Assembly (NCBI RefSeq): GCF_004348975.1
Contig: NZ_SMFP01000010.1
Span: 1-64,000 of the forward strand
Direction: 5' to 3'
Origin: Antarcticimicrobium sediminis
GTDB lineage: Bacteria > Pseudomonadota > Alphaproteobacteria > Rhodobacterales > Rhodobacteraceae
Length of the DNA stretch: 64,000 nt
Position numbers and translations under genes: made by a program. Positions within the stretch are counted from its first letter, which is position 1, and every line of letters starts with the position of its first letter. Positions 8,967 through 16,183 of the stretch are shown one piece after another. The notes under the pieces are model-generated. The model was given only the letters and a program-made list of their open reading frames with translations, made no database searches and was not told the origin of the DNA.

Positions 8967-9662
8967 ATGACCCTTTCCGATGACGCTCACGATTTGATCC
9001 GGCGGGACATTGTGAATGGCACGTTGGCTCCTGAAGAGCCGCTACGCATGGATGCGCTCAAGACACGCTACGGCATGGGTTTTTCGCCCCTGCGGGAAGC
9101 GTTAAATCGATTGCAGGCCGAACATATGGTGATTGCTGTACCTCAGCGCGGTTTCGCAGTTGCGCCGGTGTCGCCCGCATTGATGTGGGATGTGATCCGC
9201 ACCCGCATCCATATCGAGACGCGAGCACTAGAGATCTCGATCATGCAGGGCGACGACGATTGGGAAGCGGCGGTCGTCTCTTCGTTGCACGGAATGCTGT
9301 TGCAGGCCCGCCGTTTGGCGGAGCAGGAGTGCCCAACCGAAGACGATTTTCGCTGTATGGAGGACCGCCATCGCCGGTTTCATCGGGCGCTGATCGATGC
9401 TTGCGGCTCAAACTGGCTACTGGACTTCGCGGCCAAGTTATATTTCAACTCTGAACGTTACCGCTTTGCTGCTCTGGCCGGATCCATTCGTGGCACTGTG
9501 GGTCGCAATGTGCAGGACGAGCATCGTCGGCTTGCCGATGCAGCCACCGCCCGGGACACGGCCCGTGCCACCGAGCTGTTGACCCATCATTACTTGGAAA
9601 CCGGCCGCTACCTCGAAAGCGTTCTAGCGGTCCCTCAGTCGGAAAATACGGTGTCAGACTGA
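8967..9662 (+). CDS. GntR-family (FCD) transcriptional regulator
   Basis: A 231-residue regulator. The N-terminal winged helix contains the GntR pattern (DLIRRDIVNGTLAPEEPL, then FSPLREALNRLQAEHMV and QRGFAVAPVS). The C-terminal FCD domain, about residues 75-215, holds acidic and histidine residues that usually bind a metal and an organic acid effector (FHRALIDACGSN, DEHRRLADA, LLTHHYLETGRYLESVL). It is divergent from the cupin operon with nested palindromes between them, so it most likely represses that operon and itself until an aromatic acid or ring-cleavage product binds. The C-terminal end closely resembles the regulator remnant at 40971-41120. Confidence 0.9.
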   Translation: MTLSDDAHDLIRRDIVNGTLAPEEPLRMDALKTRYGMGFSPLREALNRLQAEHMVIAVPQRGFAVAPVSPALMWDVIRTRIHIETRALEISIMQGDDDWEAAVVSSLHGMLLQARRLAEQECPTEDDFRCMEDRHRRFHRALIDACGSNWLLDFAAKLYFNSERYRFAALAGSIRGTVGRNVQDEHRRLADAATARDTARATELLTHHYLETGRYLESVLAVPQSENTVSD

Positions 9663-10097
9663 CCACGCTACGCAGTGGTATCTCAAGACGTTTCTGAAGT
9701 GTGTTGGCAGGGATGGGCGGATGAAGTTCGTAGTTTTGTACGACGATATTTCTCAGCTAACCTGCAATGGGCGACATCTCTATGACCTTGATGCCATCTG
9801 GGGGGCGGTTACAGCATAAAGGTCCCTCGACAGAGGCCGCGTGCAGTTCACGATGACCACGGTGGCTTGCAACCTCGCAAGGTTGCCGTACCCCCTCGCA
9901 GCTTGACTGTGAAAGGGCCGCAGGGCCGGTGCATCAGCAAACAGCCCCAAACCTTGATGCAGGGAAACTTCTCCTTCTCAAGCGCCTTTTTCAGCGGCCT
10001 GCCGCAGGTTACTTTTTCGAGCGAGTACCCTGCACATGGATAAAGAAGCCGGTCACGCGGTCCGGGAAATGGCAAAACCATTCCTCGGAAGCATGAC
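9663..10097. other. Gene-free, probably decayed sequence
   Basis: I see no supported gene. An open frame on the minus strand (9848-10081) has unlikely composition and no domain. The stretch lies between the GntR gene and a transposase remnant and is best read as rearranged debris, perhaps replacing the missing front of the insertion sequence. Confidence 0.45.
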
Positions 10098-10484
10098 GCA
10101 GGCTGTTACATTACGAAAGTGCGGGGCAAGAAGGCCGCGCTGAAATTCTTAAGAGAAGGGATGCGTAAGCACGGCCGCCCCGAAGTGATCGTAACGGATA
10201 AGCTCCGATCCTACGGTGCGGCGCTGAAGCTGATAGGTGCAAGCCATCGCCAGGAAATCGAGCGGTGGTTAAATAATCGCGCGGAGAATTCGCACTTGCC
10301 TTTCCGACGACGAGAGCGGGCGATGTTGCGCTTCCGAAGGATGGGAAGTCTTCAGGAATTCGCTGCCGTCAACGCCTCGATTTACAACTTGTTCAATTCG
10401 GAGCGCAGCCTCTGCTCGCGATCAAATTTCAAGTTGAACCGCGCTGCAGCACTTGCCGAGTGGCGCGGTCTTTGTGCTGAATAA
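10098..10484 (+). mobile_element. IS6-family transposase remnant (C-terminal part)
   Basis: About 125 codons encode the C-terminal half of an IS6-type DDE transposase. Recognisable blocks are ITKVRGKKAALKFLREGM, VTDKLRSYGAA with the second catalytic aspartate, and WLNNRAENSHLPFRRRER with the catalytic glutamate, ending in AEWRGLCAE. The first roughly 110 residues, including the helix-turn-helix and the first aspartate, are absent: the frame continues upstream but no longer resembles the family. No matching terminal inverted repeats were found, so it is immobile. It marks past insertion and deletion in this stretch. Confidence 0.85.
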
Positions 10485-11058
10485 GGGGCAGTCATCCTAC
10501 CCTTGCTGAGGCGAGTTGGAATAGGTCTGGCAGCCCCCCGTTTAGCCCCCCACTTGGGTTGCAAAGCGTTGCAACATCTCGCAACGCTAAGGGAGTTGCG
10601 CTGCGCAATAGATAAAGGGTTGGGCGCGCAATTTGCAACACTATGCTATTCGCAACAAACTCCATCTACCCGCTCCACAACCAGCCCCAACAGCCTTGAT
10701 ATTTAACGGAAGTAAATGACGCTGGCGAAACCAGCCCCCCTTGGCTGGCGGGCAGCCGGCGGCGCGCGCTGCCGGCGAATGTGGGTGTCGGAACCATCGA
10801 CCAAGCGTTGCTGGGGTATTGTCAACGCGGTTTTCCACTCTGTGCCTCTATGGGCTTTCATCGCAGATTCTGATCGAGCTCGGGCCGAGCTTTTTATAGA
10901 ATCTGGAACCGCTGGATGGCAATCTGAACCCGGTGGGCATGCTATTCATTGATAGCTCCGGGGCCAATGCCGTGCGTAACAACGCCGATCTGAACTGCGC
11001 CAGCGGGCGGTCGATATGGACCCTCGCTCGCGGCGGCGTGCGCGATATATTCAACTGA
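10485..11058. other. Decayed region before the GMC pseudogene
   Basis: No intact gene. From about 10570 to 10650 there are repeated GTTGCAAC-like words. The frame that later encodes the GMC remnant is interrupted by TAG near 10897 and TGA at 11056-11058. Parts of this stretch may be further remains of that gene, but I cannot assign them to the family with confidence. Confidence 0.4.
10621..10740. repeat. Imperfect dispersed repeat, copy A
   Basis: This stretch resembles 28321-28434. Shared words in the same order include ATTTG-AACACT, GCAACA, CCAACAGCCT-GATAT and CCAGCCCCCC, with small gaps between them. Identity by eye is roughly two thirds. The two copies flank the 10.7-28.3 kb block in the same orientation, so they may be remnants of a dispersed element or of a recombination boundary. 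Confidence 0.4.
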
Positions 11059-11610
11059 GTAATCGAAATCGGAGCCCAGATCATAGATCCCCGCCACGTC
11101 GATTTCGCCTCGGTCGAGAGCGCGTTTCGGGGATATCTGATCCGGTTCGAGCAAGGTTATCACGAAAAAACAGATCCGTTCACGCAGCTTGCTCGGCACA
11201 TCGAAAATCTTGATCGGGCCAAAAGGCTCGAAACAGCCGAGATACAGCCCTCGACAGATTGCCAGAGCGATGCAGATATCGCTGAATATATGCGCAGCCA
11301 CGGCATGACGCTCTATCTTCCGTCCTCAACCTACCGCATGGGCACGGATTCTGACGCCGTTGTTGGTCGCGCCACCTTGAAATTCAACGGTATTGAAGGG
11401 CTCTATGTCGCCGATGCCTCGGCCATTCCCGAGATGGTCTCAGACAACCTGAATACCACCGTGGTAACAATTGCCGAGCGTGGTGCCAGAGCGATCCTGA
11501 CCGGCTTGGTCCTGTGCGGCCCGCCGGTTGATCCCGAGTGCCGCAACAGGCGGCACGAAAAAAAGCGCAGGGCGGACAGCCCTGCGTGCACAGAAACGAA
11601 ATGCGTATGA
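11059..11610 (+). pseudogene. GMC oxidoreductase remnant (C-terminal)
   Basis: The frame encodes the C-terminal substrate domain of a GMC (glucose-methanol-choline) flavoprotein oxidoreductase. The signature is DADIAEYMRSHGMTLYLPS followed by TYRMGTD, then GLYVADASAIPEMVSDNLNT, corresponding to the HPVGTCRMG and VADASVMP...NTNAP blocks of the family. The FAD-binding N-terminal part is missing and the frame is stopped upstream at 11056-11058. In TYRMG the usual His-Pro-Val-Gly context is altered, which also suggests decay. The last about 35 codons are low-complexity and basic, probably read-through into intergenic sequence. Confidence 0.75.
11558..11586 (-). terminator. Hairpin with T-run on the minus strand
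   Basis: CGCAGGGC (11566-11573) pairs with GCCCTGCG (11579-11586) around a GGACA loop. On the minus strand it is followed by seven Ts (plus-strand A run 11558-11564). It fits an intrinsic terminator for leftward transcription, although no minus-strand gene now ends here. Confidence 0.5.
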
Positions 11611-11649
11611 CCAACGAAGACCCGTGACATTCCAAGAGTAGGATTAAAA

Positions 11650-13023
11650 ATGGCAAAGGACTGGCTAAGCAACGAGCTGACGACCACTGACAGCGCGACG
11701 GTTCAAGCGATCAACGATTTCAGCGAAGGGCTTCTGGCCTATGAGACCAAGGCCGGCAACGTAATCGCCGCCGCAGATGCAGATCCCGGCTCGGCCATGG
11801 CGAATGCCTATGCCGCGCTGGCTTTCTTGTTCGTCGAAAACCCCGACGCGGGTAAACTCGCGCGGCCTTATCTGGAGCGGGCAGAGGCCGCTGCATCGGG
11901 CGCCAACCGGCGCGAACAGATGAACATCGCCGCGGTGCGCGCCTGGGCCGACGGTGACGTGCCCAAGGCGATCCGCATCGGCAATGAAATCGCCGACGCG
12001 TTCGTGCATGATCTGCCGATGGTCAAAACCGTGCAGTATCACGAATTCAACCTCGGTAACGCGGCGGGGATGTTGCGGGTTGCCGAAAGGGTGGCCGAGG
12101 CCAACAGCGATCTCAGCCACATGTATGGGCTTTCGGCCTTTGCCTATGAACAGTGCCATCTTCTGGGCGATGCCGAGACCGCGGCGCGCAGGGCGATCGA
12201 GTTGAAACGCAAGGAGCCTTGGGCGCATCACGCGCTGGCCCATGTTCTGATCACCCAAGGTCGGATCGACGAAGGCGTCGACTTCCTCGAAGACGTGTCG
12301 CAAACATGGACCGATCTCAACAGCTTCATGCTGACCCACAACTGGTGGCATCTTTGCTTGAATTACATCAGCAAGGGGCGGTTCGACGACGTCCTGAAAG
12401 CCTATGACAGGCACATCTGGGGGATCGACAAGACCTATTCACAGGATCAGATCGGCGCCGTCTCGCTGTTGCTGCGGCTGGAGCTGGTGGGCGTCGACGT
12501 GGGTGACCGCTGGAACGACGTGGCGGAGCACATGAAAGGGCGGACCGCGGATTTCGTCCAGCCCTTCCTGACCATGCAGTATCTCTACGGTTTGGCCCGG
12601 GCGAAGGCACCGGAAGCCGATGCGATGATGGCGAACCTCAGGGGTTTTGTGGAAAATGCCCCCGATTTTGTACAGGATACCTGGGTCAACGTGGCCGTGC
12701 CCGCCTGCGAGGGGTTGCTCGCCCATGCCCGCGGCAATCACGAAGAGGTGGTGCGCAAGCTCGGATCAGCCATATCGCGTCTGTTCGAGATCGGCGGCAG
12801 CCATGCCCAGCGGGATCTTTTCGAACAGGTGCTGCTCGACAGCGTGATCCGCACGGGCCGCTATTCCACCGCCCAACAAATGTTGGAGATGCGTCGCGGC
12901 TATGAACCCTGCTCGGTGCCGAACAACGACAAGCTGGTCGAGGTCTATCAAAACCTCGGCCTGCCGCGTGAAGCGGCGCGGGCGCAGGCGCGGGTCACAC
13001 GAGTGCTGGGCGAGGGGCATTGA
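11650..13023 (+). CDS. TTC38-like tetratricopeptide repeat protein
   Basis: A 457-residue soluble protein made of helical TPR-like repeats. The block HNWWHLCLNYISKGRFDDVLKAYD (about residues 220-243) and TYSQDQIGAVSLLLRLEL match the TTC38/tetratricopeptide-38 family found in animals and many proteobacteria; its biochemical role is not established. No signal peptide or membrane segment is seen. The ATG is preceded by AGGA at about 10 bases. It leads the kinase/phospho-lyase/ABC cluster, separated from it by 366 bases that hold an operator-like dyad, so it may belong to the same regulon or be an independent neighbour. Function cannot be assigned. Confidence 0.75.
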   Translation: MAKDWLSNELTTTDSATVQAINDFSEGLLAYETKAGNVIAAADADPGSAMANAYAALAFLFVENPDAGKLARPYLERAEAAASGANRREQMNIAAVRAWADGDVPKAIRIGNEIADAFVHDLPMVKTVQYHEFNLGNAAGMLRVAERVAEANSDLSHMYGLSAFAYEQCHLLGDAETAARRAIELKRKEPWAHHALAHVLITQGRIDEGVDFLEDVSQTWTDLNSFMLTHNWWHLCLNYISKGRFDDVLKAYDRHIWGIDKTYSQDQIGAVSLLLRLELVGVDVGDRWNDVAEHMKGRTADFVQPFLTMQYLYGLARAKAPEADAMMANLRGFVENAPDFVQDTWVNVAVPACEGLLAHARGNHEEVVRKLGSAISRLFEIGGSHAQRDLFEQVLLDSVIRTGRYSTAQQMLEMRRGYEPCSVPNNDKLVEVYQNLGLPREAARAQARVTRVLGEGH

Positions 13024-13389
13024 GCCTGCGATAAAGGGAAAACGGACCTGTTTCCACATTGTGCCGTGGCATTGAGCCCGAGTTGAACCTGTTCAGCTCG
13101 GGCTCGAAGGCGGAATCAAGCCGTGACAGGTCCAGCTTGGCCAGATCATTCCCGGTGATCTATACCTCCTCCATAGTTAGATCCTCCCGGTCCTATCCGG
13201 AACATGACGGCACAAGTGCCATAGGGAGGGGCTACCCAGCCCATCATCAACGCCCATGTGTGGTATGCTAGGGCAGTTCGACTTTATCTTCCTGCAAATT
13301 GACAATTGTTGACAATCGACCTAACCGTACCTGGATGGAACTGTTGCGAAGGGAAGATACCATGACGGTCGGTCTAGGCGTGGCGACTG
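13024..13389. other. Intergenic region with promoter of the kinase/lyase pair
   Basis: No large gene. It carries the ATTGTTGACAAT dyad at 13305-13316 and a short upstream frame beginning at 13362. A weak inverted repeat around GAGCCCGAGTTGAAC and GTTCAGCTCGGGCTC (13073-13103) could form a hairpin after the TPR gene, but it lacks a T-run. Confidence 0.45.
13305..13316. promoter_or_regulatory. GntR-type operator ATTGTTGACAAT
   Basis: A dyad with 5-base arms (ATTGT, ACAAT) and a 2-base centre, the form bound by many GntR-FCD regulators. The same 12 bases occur at 16134-16145, upstream of the ABC binding-protein gene, and I found it nowhere else in the window. It lies about 75-125 bases before the kinase gene. 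The likely binder is the GntR protein at 27550-28233, at the end of the same cluster. Confidence 0.6.
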
Positions 13390-13418
13390 ATGTCTCTAGG
13401 ATACGGCATGCAGGTTGA
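13362..13418 (+). CDS. Possible 18-codon leader ORF
   Basis: ATG at 13362 follows a good ribosome binding site (AAGGGAAG, about 6 bases before). The frame runs for 18 codons and stops with TGA at 13416-13418, overlapping the first codons of the kinase frame in another register. The kinase frame has no comparably good site before its first ATG at 13390, so ribosomes ending on this leader could re-initiate on a kinase start such as 13408, 13426 or 13432. The peptide itself resembles nothing known to me. Confidence 0.3.
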   Translation: MTVGLGVATDVSRIRHAG

Positions 13419-14466
13419 GCCGAGCGATGTGATGGATTTCGGGGCGCTCGCCACTTGTTTCATCCCGATGAGCGAAGAGGTGGCCGCCGATCTGGCTGTG
13501 CGTCACTATGGGCTGTCGGGCGAAATCAGGCGCTTTGCGACCGAAAAGGACGATACGTTCCGGATCACCACTGCGGATGGCGCCGCCTATGTGCTGAAGA
13601 TCGCCAATGCCGATGAAGACCGCACCGAACTGGATATGCAGGTCGCGCTAATCGCGCATCTGGCTGACTGTGCGGATCTTCCGGTGCCGAGCGTGTTTCC
13701 GGATCTGGCAGGGGCCCCGATCAGTGAGATGATCGACGCCGATGGCCAGACGCGCCTTGCCCGCCTGATTACCTATCTGCCCGGCACGGTGCTGGACACA
13801 ACCGACAGTAGCGCTGCAGAGCGGGAGCGGATCGGAGAGGTCTTGGCGCGGCTGCGTCTGGCGTTGGCCAATTTTTCGCATCCCGGCGCCCATCGGGTCG
13901 TCGCTTGGGATGTGCGCCACCTGCCCGGGCTGACGGACCTGATGGAACATGTCGCCGACCCCGTTCAACGCGCCGCGCTGCAGGCCGGGCTGGATCGGTT
14001 CCTGCCGCTGATGTCGCGGATCGACGCGCTGCGCCGCCAAGTTCTGCACAATGACTTTAGCCGTTCCAATCTGATCGTCGATCATGCGCGGCCCGATTTC
14101 GTGACCGGCATCATCGACTTCGGTGATGCGGTGCATACGGCGATTGCGGTAGATGTGTCGACTGCATTGCTCAATCAGTTGCCGCGCGATGCAGCCGCGC
14201 GGGGGCGCGATGGAGATCTCTTTTCCGAGGGCCGCGATCTGCTGCGCGGCTATCTAGCCCATGCCGATCTGACGGAGGAGGAGCTGCGTCTGATCCCGCA
14301 TCTGGTCATGGGCCGGGTGATCGGGCGGGCGCTGCTGTCGATCTGGCGTGCGGCGCTGTTGCCCGAGAATGCGACCTATATCCTGCGCAACACGGATCAG
14401 GGCTGGGCACAGCTTGACTGGTTCCTCGCGCGCAGTCCCGAGCAGGTTTCCGATCTGCTTTTCTGA
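13390..14466 (+). CDS. APH-family phosphotransferase (hydroxylysine-kinase-like)
   Basis: Up to 358 residues of the aminoglycoside/choline kinase fold. The Brenner motif HNDFSRSNLIVD gives the catalytic Asp222 and Asn227, and IIDFGDA gives the metal-binding Asp243; VLKIAN near residue 69 holds the ATP-binding lysine. With a class III PLP enzyme of the phospho-lyase type 25 bases downstream, the pairing matches hydroxylysine kinase (AGPHD1/HYKK) or ethanolamine-type kinases coupled to phospho-lyases. It would phosphorylate the hydroxyl of an amino alcohol or hydroxy amino acid. The start is uncertain: homology begins near MSEEVAADLAVRHYGL, so 13426 or 13432 may be the true start. Antibiotic resistance is unlikely given the context. 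Confidence 0.82.
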   Translation: MSLGYGMQVEPSDVMDFGALATCFIPMSEEVAADLAVRHYGLSGEIRRFATEKDDTFRITTADGAAYVLKIANADEDRTELDMQVALIAHLADCADLPVPSVFPDLAGAPISEMIDADGQTRLARLITYLPGTVLDTTDSSAAERERIGEVLARLRLALANFSHPGAHRVVAWDVRHLPGLTDLMEHVADPVQRAALQAGLDRFLPLMSRIDALRRQVLHNDFSRSNLIVDHARPDFVTGIIDFGDAVHTAIAVDVSTALLNQLPRDAAARGRDGDLFSEGRDLLRGYLAHADLTEEELRLIPHLVMGRVIGRALLSIWRAALLPENATYILRNTDQGWAQLDWFLARSPEQVSDLLF

Positions 14467-14490
14467 CATTTTATCTTTGGAGTATCCCTG

Positions 14491-15828
14491 ATGACCCAGC
14501 AACGCGGAAAGATGGTCAATGCCTTCGACCCGGCAAGCCTTGCCGCCCTCGCGCCGGAAGAACAGGCCGCTATCGAACGCCGTATCCGGTTGCTTGGTCC
14601 GGCATATCGGCTGTTTTATCAGACCCCGGTTCAGGTCAGCGAGGGCCGGGGTACGCGGCTTTTTGATCGGCAGGGGCAGGAATATCTGGATGCCTACAAC
14701 AACGTGGTATCGGTCGGCCACGCCCATCCCCGCGTGGTCGAGGCCGTGCAAAGGCAGATGTCCACGCTGTGCACCCATACCCGCTACATTCAGGACGGCA
14801 TTCTGGATTTCGCCGAACAGATCCTTCCGACATTGGGCGGCACGATTGGTGCGAGCGGACACATAATGTTTACGTGTACGGGATCGGAGGCCAACGATCT
14901 GGCGACCCGGATCGCGATGCACAAGACGGGCAGGCGGGGCATCATCGTGACGCGCGAGGCCTATCATGGGAATTCCTATCTGACGGCTGGTTATTCGCCG
15001 TCGCTGGGGACGTCTTCGCCGCTGGGGACTTGGGTGCGCCGGGTGAATGCGCCCGACAGCTATCGCCACGATCCGGCCGAACTGGGCCGGCGCATGGCGG
15101 CTGAAGTCACCGCGACGGCGGCTGAACTGGCCCGGCAGGGCGACGGCCTGGCCGCGTTCATAGCGGATTCGCTGTTCTCGTCAGATGGGGTTTATGACAA
15201 TCCCGCGGTTCTGGGGCCGGTCGCCGAGGCCGTACGCGCAGCGGGTGGCCTGTTCATCGCCGACGAGGTGCAGAGCGGTTTCGGGCGTTCCGGCGACAAG
15301 ATGTGGGGTTTCCAACGCCACGGCCTGGATCCCGATATCGTCACCATGGGCAAACCGATGGGCAACGGATACCCGGTGGCTGCAGTGGCGTTGAAGCATG
15401 ACGTTGTTGCGGCATTTGGTCGTGATACGCGCTATTTCAACACATTTGGCGGCAATGGCGTGGCGATTGCGGCGGCACACGCCACCTTCGACGTCTTGCG
15501 CGACGAGGGGTTGCAGGAAAATGCACGTCTGCGTGGCGAACAGATCCGCAGTGCCATTCAACAATTGGCGTCGCGCTTTGACAAGATCGGTGATGTGCGC
15601 GGTGCCGGGCTCTATATCGGGGTCGAGATGGTCTCGGATCCGGAGGCAAAGACGCCTGATGCCGACGAGGCTACGCGGATCGTCAATGCGCTGCGGGAAC
15701 GCCGTGTGCTGATCTCGGCCACCGGGCCGGATGCCAATGTGCTCAAGATCCGCCCGCCGCTGGTTTTTTCCGAGGCGGATGTGGATTGGCTTCTAAACGA
15801 TCTGGAGGCCGTCCTCGCCTCAGCGTGA
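14491..15828 (+). CDS. Class III PLP enzyme, phospho-lyase type (ETNPPL/PHYKPL-like)
   Basis: A 445-residue fold-type I PLP enzyme. PLP-binding residues are visible: TGSEANDLA (130-138), FIADEVQSGFGR with Asp258, and the Schiff-base Lys288 in TMGKPMGNGYP. The GKPMGNG-P motif and N-terminal DAYNNVVSVGHAHP distinguish the ethanolamine-phosphate / 5-phosphohydroxylysine phospho-lyase branch (AGXT2L1/AGXT2L2) from ordinary omega-transaminases. Those enzymes eliminate phosphate and ammonia from a phosphorylated amino alcohol to give an aldehyde. The upstream kinase gene supplies the phosphorylated substrate, which strongly supports this reading. A strong terminator follows, so the pair forms its own transcription unit. 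Exact substrate unknown. Confidence 0.85.
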   Translation: MTQQRGKMVNAFDPASLAALAPEEQAAIERRIRLLGPAYRLFYQTPVQVSEGRGTRLFDRQGQEYLDAYNNVVSVGHAHPRVVEAVQRQMSTLCTHTRYIQDGILDFAEQILPTLGGTIGASGHIMFTCTGSEANDLATRIAMHKTGRRGIIVTREAYHGNSYLTAGYSPSLGTSSPLGTWVRRVNAPDSYRHDPAELGRRMAAEVTATAAELARQGDGLAAFIADSLFSSDGVYDNPAVLGPVAEAVRAAGGLFIADEVQSGFGRSGDKMWGFQRHGLDPDIVTMGKPMGNGYPVAAVALKHDVVAAFGRDTRYFNTFGGNGVAIAAAHATFDVLRDEGLQENARLRGEQIRSAIQQLASRFDKIGDVRGAGLYIGVEMVSDPEAKTPDADEATRIVNALRERRVLISATGPDANVLKIRPPLVFSEADVDWLLNDLEAVLASA

Positions 15829-15862
15829 GATCGATTCCCCCTGAGTCTTTAGGCTCGAACTC

Positions 15863-15894
15863 AAAGCCGCCAGCTTGCCTGGCGGCTTTTTTTT
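15863..15894 (+). terminator. Intrinsic terminator after the phospho-lyase gene
   Basis: AAAGCCGCCAG (15863-15873) pairs perfectly with CTGGCGGCTTT (15879-15889) around CTTGC, followed by a run of Ts. It ends the kinase/lyase transcript 35 bases after the stop codon. Confidence 0.9.
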
Positions 15895-16183
15895 GCACGA
15901 TTTTGCGGCACGGCTGCTTCCCCCCGCTTCGGACAACACATTTTTTTACGCAGGAGGGGGCGTTCGCTCAACGCAATTCCAAATGATCTTGTGTTGCCGA
16001 GGGTTCAGTAACACATTGTAAATGAATGATATAATTATAGTTCAGTGATGGTTATTTTCTGAATTATTCCATTCAAGGCCCCCAATCAAAGCTGTTGCCG
16101 GATGGAAAGATCGCTGGCTAGGTTGGATGGACGATTGTTGACAATCGGCAAGACCGCAAACAGCCAGCATCCGGAGAATTACT
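15895..16183. other. Promoter region of the ABC/amidase operon
   Basis: Together with the terminator this makes a 355-base gap. The stretch 15985-16070 is strikingly AT-rich for this genome (for example AATGAATGATATAATTATAG near 16021) and probably holds the promoter. The GntR-type dyad at 16132-16147 follows, then the ribosome binding site GGAG before the binding-protein gene. Confidence 0.55.
16132..16147. promoter_or_regulatory. GntR-type operator, perfect 7-base arms
   Basis: CGATTGTTGACAATCG: arms CGATTGT and ACAATCG are perfect complements around a two-base centre. It shares the 12-base core with the site at 13305-13316. It lies 37 bases upstream of the ATG of the ABC binding protein, downstream of an AT-rich promoter region, a position suited to repression. 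Confidence 0.65.

Noticed and set aside
9848-10081. A 77-codon minus-strand frame between GntR and the IS remnant
   Set aside because: No family resemblance, odd composition and no good ribosome binding site; in a decayed stretch.
13390-14466. Reading the APH-fold protein as an aminoglycoside resistance gene
   Set aside because: Its direct pairing with a phospho-lyase-type PLP enzyme in a catabolic regulon fits an amino-alcohol kinase much better.
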